The notes below the pieces were generated by a model. It ran no database searches. It was not told the origin of the DNA and saw only the letters and a list, made by a program, of their open reading frames with translations. A stretch of DNA of 21,745 nt, taken from the NCBI GenBank assembly GCA_947629595.1, contig CANREI010000015.1, forward strand, positions 1-21,745, in the 5' to 3' direction. This document shows, piece by piece, positions 1-5,906 of the stretch. The translations under genes were made by a program, and so were the position numbers. This stretch comes from an uncultured Alphaproteobacteria bacterium (lineage in GTDB: Bacteria; Pseudomonadota; Alphaproteobacteria; CAAHEQ01; UBA3637). The first letter of the stretch is position 1, and each line of letters starts with the position of its first letter.

Positions 1-302
1 GCTTCCACAATCACGGAAACTTTGCCGGGGCCGAAACCTTCATACCGCACTTCTTCATAATTTGTTGTATCGGCACTTTGCGAACCTTTGGCAATCGCGC
101 GTTCAATATTATCTTTCGGCATATTTTCCGAACGCGCGTTTTGAATGGCCAAGCGTAACCGCGGATTCGAAGAAATATCGGCACCGCCGGCTTTCACGGC
201 AACCGTGATTTCCCGTGCGAGTTTTGAAAACACTTTGGCGCGCAATTTATCTTGAGCCCCTTTGCGATACATAATGTTTTTAAATTGTGAATGTCCTGAC
301 AT
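1..302 (-). CDS. yebC: YebC/PmpR-family protein, N-terminal part
   Basis: This is the first 100 residues of a YebC/PmpR family protein; the rest lies beyond the left edge. The start MSGHSQFKNI followed by MYRKGAQD closely matches the family signature (MAGHSKWKNI..RKGAQD), and the stretches AVKAGGAD and RSENMPKDNIERAI are also typical. Family members were long called transcriptional regulators; some act on the ribosome and help translation of difficult sequences such as polyproline. The ATG at 302 is preceded by GAGAGG at good distance, which fixes the start. It lies 50 bp downstream of ymdB on the same strand, a pairing common in alphaproteobacteria, and is probably co-transcribed with it. 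No internal defect is visible in the part present. Confidence 0.93.
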   Translation of the reverse strand, partial: MSGHSQFKNIMYRKGAQDKLRAKVFSKLAREITVAVKAGGADISSNPRLRLAIQNARSENMPKDNIERAIAKGSQSADTTNYEEVRYEGFGPGKVSVIVE

Positions 303-352
303 AATTTTTTCCTCTCAATTTCAGTTTCAAAAAAACAATTTTTTCCTTTATA

Positions 353-1168
353 TCATATTTGATGTGTATTTTCAAGTATGGCACCGATTCGAATCGGAAA
401 AATTTTAACGGCCGCACCGGTTGTTTCATCGATTTCCACATAAACGGCACAAAAAGTTCCTATATTTTCAGCGGGTTGTAAGCGTCCTTTGTTTTCGGGG
501 GACAAAAATCGGGAGAGCGCCCCTTCCACCCCCATACCGATAACGGAATTATAATCACCGCACATACCGACATCTGACAGAAACGCTGTTTTTTGCGGTA
601 AAATGCGTGCATCGGCCGTCGGAATATGCGTGTGCGTGCCCACAACCAGTGAGGCCTTTCCGTCCAGAAAATAGCCCATACCGACTTTTTCCGCCGTTGC
701 TTCGGCGTGAAAATCAACAATCAACACATCATAATCTTTGCCGCGCGTATGCATCGAAAGCCAGTTTGCCATGGCTGCAAACGGATCATCGACGGCGCGC
801 ATAAAAATATGACCCAACAATTGCACAACCGCCACCCGAACACCCGCCGGCGTAGTAAATAAACAACTGCCTTTTCCGATGGTGTTTTCGGGACAATTCA
901 ACGGCCGAATAATGTTGGATTCGGACTCCAGAATCGGGAAAATATCGGCTTTATCGAACGAATGATTCCCCAGTGTAATCACATCGGCACCGGCTCGACA
1001 CAATTCGGCATAAATTTTCGGGCTGATTCCAAACCCGTGTGCGGCATTTTCGCCGTTAACGATAATCATATCCAACGCGAATTGCCGTTTGAGTTTCGGC
1101 AAGCAGTCATTGATTACTTTTCTGCCGGATTTTCCGACAACATCACCGCAAAACAACAGTTTCATCAT
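353..1168 (-). CDS. ymdB: YmdB-family metallophosphoesterase
   Basis: This 271-residue protein is a TIGR00282/YmdB-type calcineurin-like phosphoesterase. Characterised members hydrolyse 2',3'-cyclic nucleotide monophosphates with a two-metal centre. Visible metal-ligand motifs in order are GDVVG (8-12), NGENAAHG (38-45), GNHSFD near residue 68, DFHAEAT near 152 and GTHTHIPTAD near 178, followed by DVGMCG. Length is normal for the family and it has no signal peptide, so it is cytoplasmic. The start overlaps the zapA stop by 4 bp (ATGA), and a second ATG follows directly, so the protein may begin MM or M. A purine-rich GAAAGAAG lies upstream. The 4-bp overlap implies translational coupling with zapA. 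Family identity is certain; the physiological substrate is not. Confidence 0.93.
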   Translation of the reverse strand: MMKLLFCGDVVGKSGRKVINDCLPKLKRQFALDMIIVNGENAAHGFGISPKIYAELCRAGADVITLGNHSFDKADIFPILESESNIIRPLNCPENTIGKGSCLFTTPAGVRVAVVQLLGHIFMRAVDDPFAAMANWLSMHTRGKDYDVLIVDFHAEATAEKVGMGYFLDGKASLVVGTHTHIPTADARILPQKTAFLSDVGMCGDYNSVIGMGVEGALSRFLSPENKGRLQPAENIGTFCAVYVEIDETTGAAVKIFPIRIGAILENTHQI

Positions 1169-1497
1169 TCTTCTTTCGGATTTGTCACCAAAGCATTTAA
1201 ATCTTGCGCCGTTGCGCTGATTTTAGCGGCAATATTTTGAATGCGCTCGGCCAGTTCTTTGGCGGATTCATCTAAAACAACGGCATTGGTTGTTCGTTCC
1301 AGTTTATTTTTTTCTTCTGCCAAAATTAAGCACATCATAGCCAGCAGCTGCCCTTCCTGCATAAAGCCGACCGATTTCATCAGCTGGGCGGCGCGCGCAT
1401 CTAAATTTTCCGCAAGCGAACGCATATAATTTTCTTGTCCGTCGGCACAGGAAAACTTATAAAATCGTTCGCCGATTTTTAACGAAACAATAGCCAT
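1165..1497 (-). CDS. zapA: Cell division protein ZapA
   Basis: This 110-residue protein matches ZapA, a small dimeric or tetrameric factor that binds FtsZ and bundles its protofilaments at the division ring. The N-terminal segment (VSLKIGERFYKFSCADGQE, residues 4-22) is the characteristic beta-hairpin domain with the DGQE motif, followed by LAENLDARAAQL; the C-terminal half is helical and would form the oligomerising coiled coil. The start is coupled to the upstream small coiled-coil gene by a one-base overlap (TAATG), and its stop overlaps the ymdB start. In many alphaproteobacteria 6S RNA and a 5-formyltetrahydrofolate cyclo-ligase gene follow zapA; here there is no space for either. Confidence 0.93.
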   Translation of the reverse strand: MAIVSLKIGERFYKFSCADGQENYMRSLAENLDARAAQLMKSVGFMQEGQLLAMMCLILAEEKNKLERTTNAVVLDESAKELAERIQNIAAKISATAQDLNALVTNPKEE

Positions 1498-1685
1498 TAT
1501 TCTTCTCCCCGCTTAAACGTTGTGAGCATATCATCTATTTTATCGTAGGCCGTTTTTACGGCTTTTTTCAAAACATCCGCCCGCTCCGACGACTGATTGT
1601 AATTTTTTTTAACCGTATAAACCGCCGTTTCCAATTCTAAAACAGCTTCTTCCAAATGGGAAACGGCACTTTTAATTTTTTCCAT
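1497..1685 (-). CDS. Small coiled-coil protein upstream of zapA (DUF4164-like)
   Basis: This encodes a 62-residue, almost wholly helical protein starting MEKIKSAVSHLEEAVLELE, with heptad-like spacing of Leu/Val and many Glu and Lys, as expected for a short coiled coil. In alphaproteobacteria a small coiled-coil protein annotated DUF4164 commonly precedes zapA; I infer the same here from position and character, not from a signature motif. A longer frame extends upstream to 1739 but lies inside recR. I chose the ATG at 1685 because TGAGG, overlapping the recR stop, sits seven bases ahead of it. Its stop overlaps the zapA start by one base, so the two are probably made together. A role in division is a guess by association. 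Confidence 0.75.
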   Translation of the reverse strand: MEKIKSAVSHLEEAVLELETAVYTVKKNYNQSSERADVLKKAVKTAYDKIDDMLTTFKRGEE

Positions 1686-1692
1686 GTTTGCC

Positions 1693-2286
1693 TCACAAGT
1701 TACGACGGGCTTTAAACGCCATTTGCAGCGTGCCGTCATCTAAATAATCTAACTCTCCGCCGATCGGCACCCCGCGCGATAACGCCGAAACCGAGCAAGG
1801 AAAGTTTGCCAATCTGTCGGATAAATAATGCGTGGTTGTTTGTCCTTCAACCGTTGCCGGCAAGGCAAAAATCACTTCACAATTTTCAGTTGCATCCACT
1901 TTTTCCAAAAGCGATTGAATGTTTAACTCATCGGGACCGATACCGTCCAAAGCCGAAAGTAAACCGCCCAAAACGTGATATTGTCCTTTAAAAACGCCGG
2001 TACGCTCAATCGCCCATAAATCGGCCACGTCTTGCACCACGCAAAACTGATGACGCACCCGCGTTGAATCCTGACAAACGGAACAGGGAACAATTGTATC
2101 GAGATTGCCGCAAACCGGACAGGTTTTCACCTTTTCCAACACGGTTTGCATGGCCGCAACCAACGGGGCAAACTGTGTTTCTTTTTGTCCGAGCAGGCTT
2201 AATACCGCCCGGCGCGCCGACCGCGGCCCTAAGGCCGGCAGTTTTGCCAACAAGGCGATTAAATGTTCCAATTCCGGAGCTGCCAT
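1693..2286 (-). CDS. recR: Recombination protein RecR
   Basis: RecR (197 residues) works with RecO and RecF to load RecA at single-strand gaps during recombinational repair. The sequence has all the family parts in order: a helix-hairpin-helix (LPALGPRSARR, residues 16-26), a four-cysteine zinc finger (C56, C59, C68, C71 in CPVCGNLD...PCSVC), a Toprim domain starting near VVQDVADLWAIERTG, and the C-terminal signature GVPIGGELDYLDDGTL. Length is typical. It follows ybaB on the same strand after 24 bp, the standard ybaB-recR pair, but dnaX, which often comes first, is replaced here by an unrelated ELM1-like gene. Confidence 0.97.
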   Translation of the reverse strand: MAAPELEHLIALLAKLPALGPRSARRAVLSLLGQKETQFAPLVAAMQTVLEKVKTCPVCGNLDTIVPCSVCQDSTRVRHQFCVVQDVADLWAIERTGVFKGQYHVLGGLLSALDGIGPDELNIQSLLEKVDATENCEVIFALPATVEGQTTTHYLSDRLANFPCSVSALSRGVPIGGELDYLDDGTLQMAFKARRNL

Positions 2287-2310
2287 TTGCTTTTAAATCC
2301 GTTTCATCAA

Positions 2311-2634
2311 TTAAAAGGGCAGTTTAAAGCCGGCCGGAAGTCCCAAAGACGATTGAATACGCTCCATTTCCGATGCGATGGTATTATCCGCTTTTTCGCG
2401 GGCATCGCGAACCGCCAACAAAACCAAATCTTCCAAAGTTTCCACATCATCTTTATCCACAATTTCCGGATCGATGCTCACTTTGACCGGATATCCTTTT
2501 CCCGTCATCATAATTTTAACGGCACCGTTTCCCGAAACGCCTTCAAACTCCTGCTTTTCCATTTTGGCTTGCAAAATATTCATTTGAGATTGAACCATTT
2601 GCGCCTTTTTCATTAAATCACCGATATTTCTCAT
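2311..2634 (-). CDS. ybaB: YbaB/EbfC nucleoid-associated protein
   Basis: This 107-residue protein is a YbaB/EbfC DNA-binding protein, which forms a tweezer-like dimer and binds DNA with little sequence preference. The N-terminal helix (MRNIGDLMKKAQMVQSQM), the central strand region containing GNGAVKIMMTGKGYPVKVSID and the C-terminal GLPAGFKLPF are family hallmarks. The frame runs 11 codons further upstream, but AAGGAG nine bases ahead of the ATG at 2634 and the conserved MRNIG start decide for the shorter form. A promoter-like pair of boxes lies just upstream, so ybaB probably heads the ybaB-recR-(coiled coil)-zapA-ymdB-yebC transcript. Confidence 0.95.
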   Translation of the reverse strand: MRNIGDLMKKAQMVQSQMNILQAKMEKQEFEGVSGNGAVKIMMTGKGYPVKVSIDPEIVDKDDVETLEDLVLLAVRDAREKADNTIASEMERIQSSLGLPAGFKLPF

Positions 2635-2663
2635 AGTGAAACTCCTTATATAGAATAAAAAAC

Positions 2664-2692
2664 ACAATAGAGTATAAAGAAAAAAGAATCAA
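2664..2692 (-). promoter_or_regulatory. Predicted promoter for ybaB-recR operon
   Basis: On the minus strand TTGATT (2687-2692) and TATTGT (2664-2669) are separated by exactly 17 bp, in the 94-bp gap between the ELM1-like gene and ybaB. A perfect 12-bp palindrome TGTAAATTTACA lies just upstream of the -35 box at 2701-2712, preceded by a second TGTAAAT copy; it could be an operator or simply AT-rich chance. Prediction by eye only. Confidence 0.5.
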
Positions 2693-2728
2693 ATGTAAAT
2701 TGTAAATTTACAAAAAGAGGTAATTTCT

Positions 2729-3697
2729 TTATTTTTTTGCGTCCGATACCTTCAAAAGACTTAAAATGCGTTCGGCAATCGCAAGGGAGGGATTAAATCC
2801 GCCTTTAACGGGTTTTAAAGCGCTGCCGAGGGGTAACGCATAGCCGTTTCGGAAAAGAGTTTGATGAAAACGCCGATGTTTCACGCTCATCATTTCAGCA
2901 GGTGCAAAAATAAAAACGGGAACCTTTCCGGCACAACATTCCGAGCACATAGACATCGAATCGCCCGTTACCACAATCAAGTCCGCGCAAGATAATAATC
3001 CGAAATACGGATTTTCACCCTTATCACCGAAAGCATAAAAGAAAGTTGTTTTCGGCGGAAAGGCCGTTTTGAGAAACGCCACCACGTCGGCCGGTGTTCG
3101 CCTTGATGTTGTTATTAAAACGGAAGCCGGATGCAATTGTTGCACCGCCGCAACAATTTTTTCGGCATCGGCCACGGTAAAGGGCTTGTTTTTGGTAGCT
3201 CCGCCGATAATTAACGATAAGCGCGGCGCGGGATAATCGGCAAAAACGGGCAACCATTTTTGCCGCTCTTCCCGTAAGCGTTTTTCCGTCACACGATGCG
3301 GTGAACCGTCAACAATCATCACGTTTTCGGCCTTTCCTTTATATAAATCATGCGCGGGCAACACAATTAAATCGGCGCTTTTAAATCCTCTGATGCCCGG
3401 ATTCATCAATTGCACGACTTTTGTTTTGCCTTTTGATTTTTTTTGGATATATCTCGCCACGGGAAAGGCACGCCGACCGGCACTGAGCACCACATCGGGA
3501 TAAACGGTTGTTTGTACCGCTTGTTTTGCCTCTTTCGTGAGTCCGATTAACGTACCGTCTCGCAAAAAATTCGGCAATTTAACGGCTTTTGTATAAGCAA
3601 TGTTTTTGCGTTCGAAAGAACCACCCAGTGCTTCGGCAATGCCCAACAACTGATTAACGTTTCCGGCGCGATCATCTGCCAATATCCACACAAGCAT
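2729..3697 (-). CDS. ELM1/DUF1022-family protein
   Basis: This 322-residue protein belongs to the mitochondrial-fission ELM1 family (DUF1022), which in bacteria is found mainly in alphaproteobacteria and is named after the plant ELM1 protein that recruits dynamin to mitochondria. Its bacterial role is not established; the fold resembles GT-B glycosyltransferases. Supporting motifs are ADDRAGNVNQLLGIAEALG (residues 7-25), SAGRRAFPVA (72-81), MNPG, and the C-terminal VVTGDSMSMCSECC, which corresponds to the family's GDS.SM.SEA. No signal peptide or membrane segment is present. The start at 3697 has AGGA seven bases ahead, and it follows the lipoprotein hydrolase gene after 8 bp, so the two are likely co-transcribed. 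Family assignment is firm, function open. Confidence 0.88.
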   Translation of the reverse strand: MLVWILADDRAGNVNQLLGIAEALGGSFERKNIAYTKAVKLPNFLRDGTLIGLTKEAKQAVQTTVYPDVVLSAGRRAFPVARYIQKKSKGKTKVVQLMNPGIRGFKSADLIVLPAHDLYKGKAENVMIVDGSPHRVTEKRLREERQKWLPVFADYPAPRLSLIIGGATKNKPFTVADAEKIVAAVQQLHPASVLITTSRRTPADVVAFLKTAFPPKTTFFYAFGDKGENPYFGLLSCADLIVVTGDSMSMCSECCAGKVPVFIFAPAEMMSVKHRRFHQTLFRNGYALPLGSALKPVKGGFNPSLAIAERILSLLKVSDAKK

Positions 3698-3705
3698 TTG
3701 TTATC

Positions 3706-4461
3706 CTATTGCTGATAGAGTTCGTTTAAAATTGACTCAAACCCGTCATTATGCGTTGCTTTTCGAACGGTTACAATCGGTGCTGCCTCTTGCACGAAAG
3801 CTTTTGTGAGCGCAGGCGGAACAACGGTATCTTTTTCGCCGACGTAATGAATTTGCGGAATTTTTAAAAATTCAATTTGATAATCTTTTAAATTCAGCGA
3901 TTCTTTTAAGGGCGTGTCATGATGATAAGCCGTCCATGCATCGGTATCCAACACACCGGCAACGGTAATCACTTTCACCACATGCGGATCATGAACGGCA
4001 ATCAATCCGGCAATTTGCGCCCCGCCCGAATAACCGATTAACACCGCCTGATCGGTTTGTGCTTTTTTCATGAGCGCCGTTACGGCACTATTCATACTGC
4101 GCACAATTTGCGGTGAAAACCGACCGGTTGTCCAATCAACCTGCGAACAGGCACCCGCTTGCATATATTGACAGGGACGCCCCAAATAGGCCGTGTTGGC
4201 ATGCGGATCATCCGCCGCAACTTTGCGCCAAAACGCTTCTTGCGGCGTGGGATTATCCGAAGGAGTACCGTCGGCATTAAAAGCGGCACCGTCGCCCTCA
4301 ATATAAATGCGAACAGGCTCACCGGGGGCGTTAATGCGATACCAGCTTGCCAAAATATACGGCGGGGCCGGTTGCGTTTGAAACCGAAAGTCCGTCAACG
4401 GGTTTTGCGTGGCGCAAGCCGTTAAAAAAAAGAGGCCTAAAAAAGCAAATAATTTTTTCAT
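3706..4461 (-). CDS. Lipoprotein, alpha/beta-hydrolase
   Basis: The 251-residue product starts with a lipoprotein signal (MKKLFAFLGLFFLTAC; lipobox LTAC, lipidated Cys16) and should be anchored to a membrane on the outer face. The mature part has an alpha/beta-hydrolase layout: a candidate oxyanion region EGDG (55-58), nucleophile elbow GYSGG (Ser145), acid Asp211 in GEKDTVVP, and His237 in ATHND. Cys97 and Cys105 could form a disulfide. Substrate is unknown; esterase or lipase-like activity is an inference from the triad. A longer upstream frame exists, but the ATG at 4461 begins the signal peptide. There is no Shine-Dalgarno sequence, and the predicted -10 box ends 7 bases before the ATG, so the mRNA may be leaderless. 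Confidence 0.8.
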   Translation of the reverse strand: MKKLFAFLGLFFLTACATQNPLTDFRFQTQPAPPYILASWYRINAPGEPVRIYIEGDGAAFNADGTPSDNPTPQEAFWRKVAADDPHANTAYLGRPCQYMQAGACSQVDWTTGRFSPQIVRSMNSAVTALMKKAQTDQAVLIGYSGGAQIAGLIAVHDPHVVKVITVAGVLDTDAWTAYHHDTPLKESLNLKDYQIEFLKIPQIHYVGEKDTVVPPALTKAFVQEAAPIVTVRKATHNDGFESILNELYQQ

Positions 4462-4468
4462 AAACGTT

Positions 4469-4497
4469 AATATAACAAATTCAAATCGTCTTGACAA
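4469..4497 (-). promoter_or_regulatory. Predicted promoter for the lipoprotein gene
   Basis: On the minus strand TTGTCA (4492-4497) and TATATT (4469-4474) are 17 bp apart. The -10 box ends 7 bases before the ATG at 4461, so the expected transcription start falls at or next to the start codon. The -35 box lies within the near-palindrome CTTGACAAG (4490-4498) and is the same sequence used in the other direction by the promoter at 4491-4519. Confidence 0.5.
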
Positions 4498-4519
4498 GTG
4501 TTATTTTAATTCTTACATA
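4491..4519 (+). promoter_or_regulatory. Predicted promoter for the micropeptide unit
   Basis: A perfect TTGACA (4491-4496) is followed after 17 bp by TACATA (4514-4519). The predicted start of transcription near 4526 would give a transcript of about 115 nt ending at the terminator at 4611-4640. The -35 box overlaps that of the divergent lipoprotein promoter. A second possible -10, GATAAT at 4535-4540, lacks a good -35 partner. Confidence 0.55.
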
Positions 4520-4564
4520 GAGTTTGTGGGATACGATAATATGTTCGAAAGGAGGGGGAGCATT

Positions 4565-4597
4565 ATGCCGGGTTGCGGATGTGGAACAAAGAAATAA
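4565..4597 (+). CDS. 10-residue Cys/Gly micropeptide
   Basis: A ten-codon frame encodes MPGCGCGTKK. AAAGGAGG (4548-4555) lies nine bases before the ATG, one of the strongest ribosome binding sites in the window, and a G-run follows it. The unit is bounded by its own predicted promoter (TTGACA-17-TACATA) and by a strong terminator starting 13 bases after the stop, and it overlaps no other gene on its strand. The product has a C-x-C pair and a basic Lys-Lys end, suggesting metal or thiol chemistry or a precursor peptide, but no family is recognised. An in-frame ATG at 4541 would give 18 residues but would put the Shine-Dalgarno inside the coding region. It could instead be a small RNA with an incidental frame. 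Confidence 0.55.
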   Translation: MPGCGCGTKK

Positions 4598-4610
4598 ATT
4601 CTTTGCATAA

Positions 4611-4640
4611 AAAAAGCACTGCGAAAGCGGTGCTTTTTTT
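4611..4640 (+). terminator. Strong intrinsic terminator after the micropeptide
   Basis: A hairpin with a 12-bp stem (AAAAAGCACTGC, 4611-4622, pairing with GCGGTGCTTTTT, 4627-4638, one T-G pair) closes on a GAAA tetraloop, and the T-run continues past 4638. It separates the micropeptide unit from the promoter of the AlgX-like gene. Confidence 0.9.
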
Positions 4641-4665
4641 GTTTTTTTCGGCTTTTATTTTTTTA

Positions 4666-4693
4666 TTGACATTTTTTTTCGATCCGATATAGT
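4666..4693 (+). promoter_or_regulatory. Predicted promoter for the O-acetylation genes
   Basis: TTGACA (4666-4671) and TATAGT (4688-4693) are 16 bp apart. Transcription would start about 4700, at the ATG at 4701, so that start would be leaderless. The spacing from -10 to ATG (7 bases) is the same as for the divergent lipoprotein gene. Confidence 0.55.
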
Positions 4694-4700
4694 AAATTGT

Positions 4701-5906
4701 ATGCATAGGAGAACAAATGAAAATTTTACCCCGTTTTTTAAAGCCGATAAAAACGCTCGCCAACAAAGACTACATACATACCTTCTTTGCTTATTCATTC
4801 TTTTTCCTTTATGTGCTTTATTAACTCTTGGTCTTATGCTGGACACAACACAAACGCAAAGTGTGCGTGAACGGCGCAATTTAGAAACTTTTCCGCCTTA
4901 TTTTTGGGTGCAAAGCGAAAAGCTTGAAAAATATATCTCCGATCATTTACCGAAACGGCCGAAGCTGATTGATTTTTATTTTGAATCGGGTTTAGGACGC
5001 GATTTGGGAACACAAAGGCAAATCATCGGTAAAGAAAATTTTATCTTTTCGAGTCTAAACGCTTCCCGTAATTTGCCGATTTTATCTGTTTATCAAAATT
5101 CTTATTTATTCACACCCGAACAAATCAATCTGCTTCAAAAAAATGTTCAACAAATGGCCGATTTTGCCAAAGAACATAACATTAAAGTCTATCTGATAAT
5201 TCCGCCGGAAGTCTCTCGCATTTATCACAAACGGATGCCCGATTATGTTTTAAGAGAAAACAATCCCTCCGTTGCGGAACAGGTTGAAAAGGCAGTGAAA
5301 GACATAATAACCGTGGTGCCGATTGAAAAACATCTTATTTCCAAAGCCCGCAGTCAATTTCCGTTAATTTACAAAACCGACACGCATTGGTCGGAAGACG
5401 GAGCGTTTGAAGCCTATAAACTGTTAATGAAAGCCATACAAAAAGATTTTAAAGATATTCGTGCCGTCACGCCCGATGATTATCATATTGAATTAACACA
5501 AAAAGTGTGGTCGCCTTATCAAAATTCACTAAAACCGTATTTTTATAACGGGTCTAATTACTTAAACGGCATTGATTACGGCGAAACGCAATATCGGCAT
5601 TATATTTATAAAGATAAAGACGCCTTAAAAATTAACCGTGATAAGCAGTTTCGCTTTTCGGATTATGAAAAGGGCGCGCCATATCGGGCTTATATCATCG
5701 GTGACAGTTTTTCTTATTATCTGCTTCCGTTTTTAATGCCCACGTTTTCCCATTTCAGAATGCATCGTTTCAATGAAAACGGAACAGGTGCGCCGTGGGG
5801 TATTCATTGGTCGGAGCGTGAAAAAGAATTGGCAGATGATAAAATTGATATTTTAATTTTAAGCATTTCCGATCAAAAACTGGAAGAGTTAATGGGGTAT
5901 TTTTAA
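4701..5906 (+). CDS. AlgX/AlgJ-like SGNH protein (DHHW family)
   Basis: This 401-residue protein has a short cytoplasmic N-terminus, one membrane segment (about 25-47) and an outward-facing SGNH-like domain of the AlgJ/AlgX/DHHW type. Such proteins transfer acetyl groups, delivered by an MBOAT partner, to a polysaccharide or peptidoglycan. Visible features are RERRNLETFP (56-65) after the membrane segment, typical of the family, TDTHWS with the Asp227-x-His229-Trp230 motif, and the nucleophile block GDSFSYY with Ser336. It is directly followed by the MBOAT gene, which fixes the functional pairing. The acceptor is unknown. The start is uncertain: ATG 4701 lacks a leader, while a Shine-Dalgarno AGGAGA within the first codons points to an out-of-frame ATG at 4717. 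Confidence 0.82.
   Translation: MHRRTNENFTPFFKADKNARQQRLHTYLLCLFILFPLCALLTLGLMLDTTQTQSVRERRNLETFPPYFWVQSEKLEKYISDHLPKRPKLIDFYFESGLGRDLGTQRQIIGKENFIFSSLNASRNLPILSVYQNSYLFTPEQINLLQKNVQQMADFAKEHNIKVYLIIPPEVSRIYHKRMPDYVLRENNPSVAEQVEKAVKDIITVVPIEKHLISKARSQFPLIYKTDTHWSEDGAFEAYKLLMKAIQKDFKDIRAVTPDDYHIELTQKVWSPYQNSLKPYFYNGSNYLNGIDYGETQYRHYIYKDKDALKINRDKQFRFSDYEKGAPYRAYIIGDSFSYYLLPFLMPTFSHFRMHRFNENGTGAPWGIHWSEREKELADDKIDILILSISDQKLEELMGYF
4717..4824 (+). other. Overlapping short frame with ribosome binding site
   Basis: An ATG at 4717, six bases after AGGAGA, opens a 35-codon frame (starting MKILPRFLKPIK) that overlaps the N-terminal part of the AlgX-like gene in another frame and stops at 4824. Adding one more copy of the tetranucleotide TACA to the run at 4771-4781 would join this start to the main frame and give a natural-looking N-terminus with the membrane segment intact. 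It may be the true start hidden by a 1- or 4-base error or slippage, a short upstream frame that tunes translation, or chance. Confidence 0.35.

Noticed and set aside
1165..1170. 6S RNA or another RNA gene between zapA and ymdB
   Set aside because: The two genes overlap; there is no non-coding space. No other intergenic region has a tRNA-like cloverleaf or other structured RNA that I can support.
1686..1739. N-terminal extension of the small coiled-coil gene
   Set aside because: The extra 18 codons lie within recR and lack a ribosome site, while the ATG at 1685 has one.
4409..4597. 62-codon plus-strand frame ending in the micropeptide
   Set aside because: Its first half overlaps the lipoprotein gene antisense and has no ribosome site; only the last ten codons have a proper start, so the short form was annotated.
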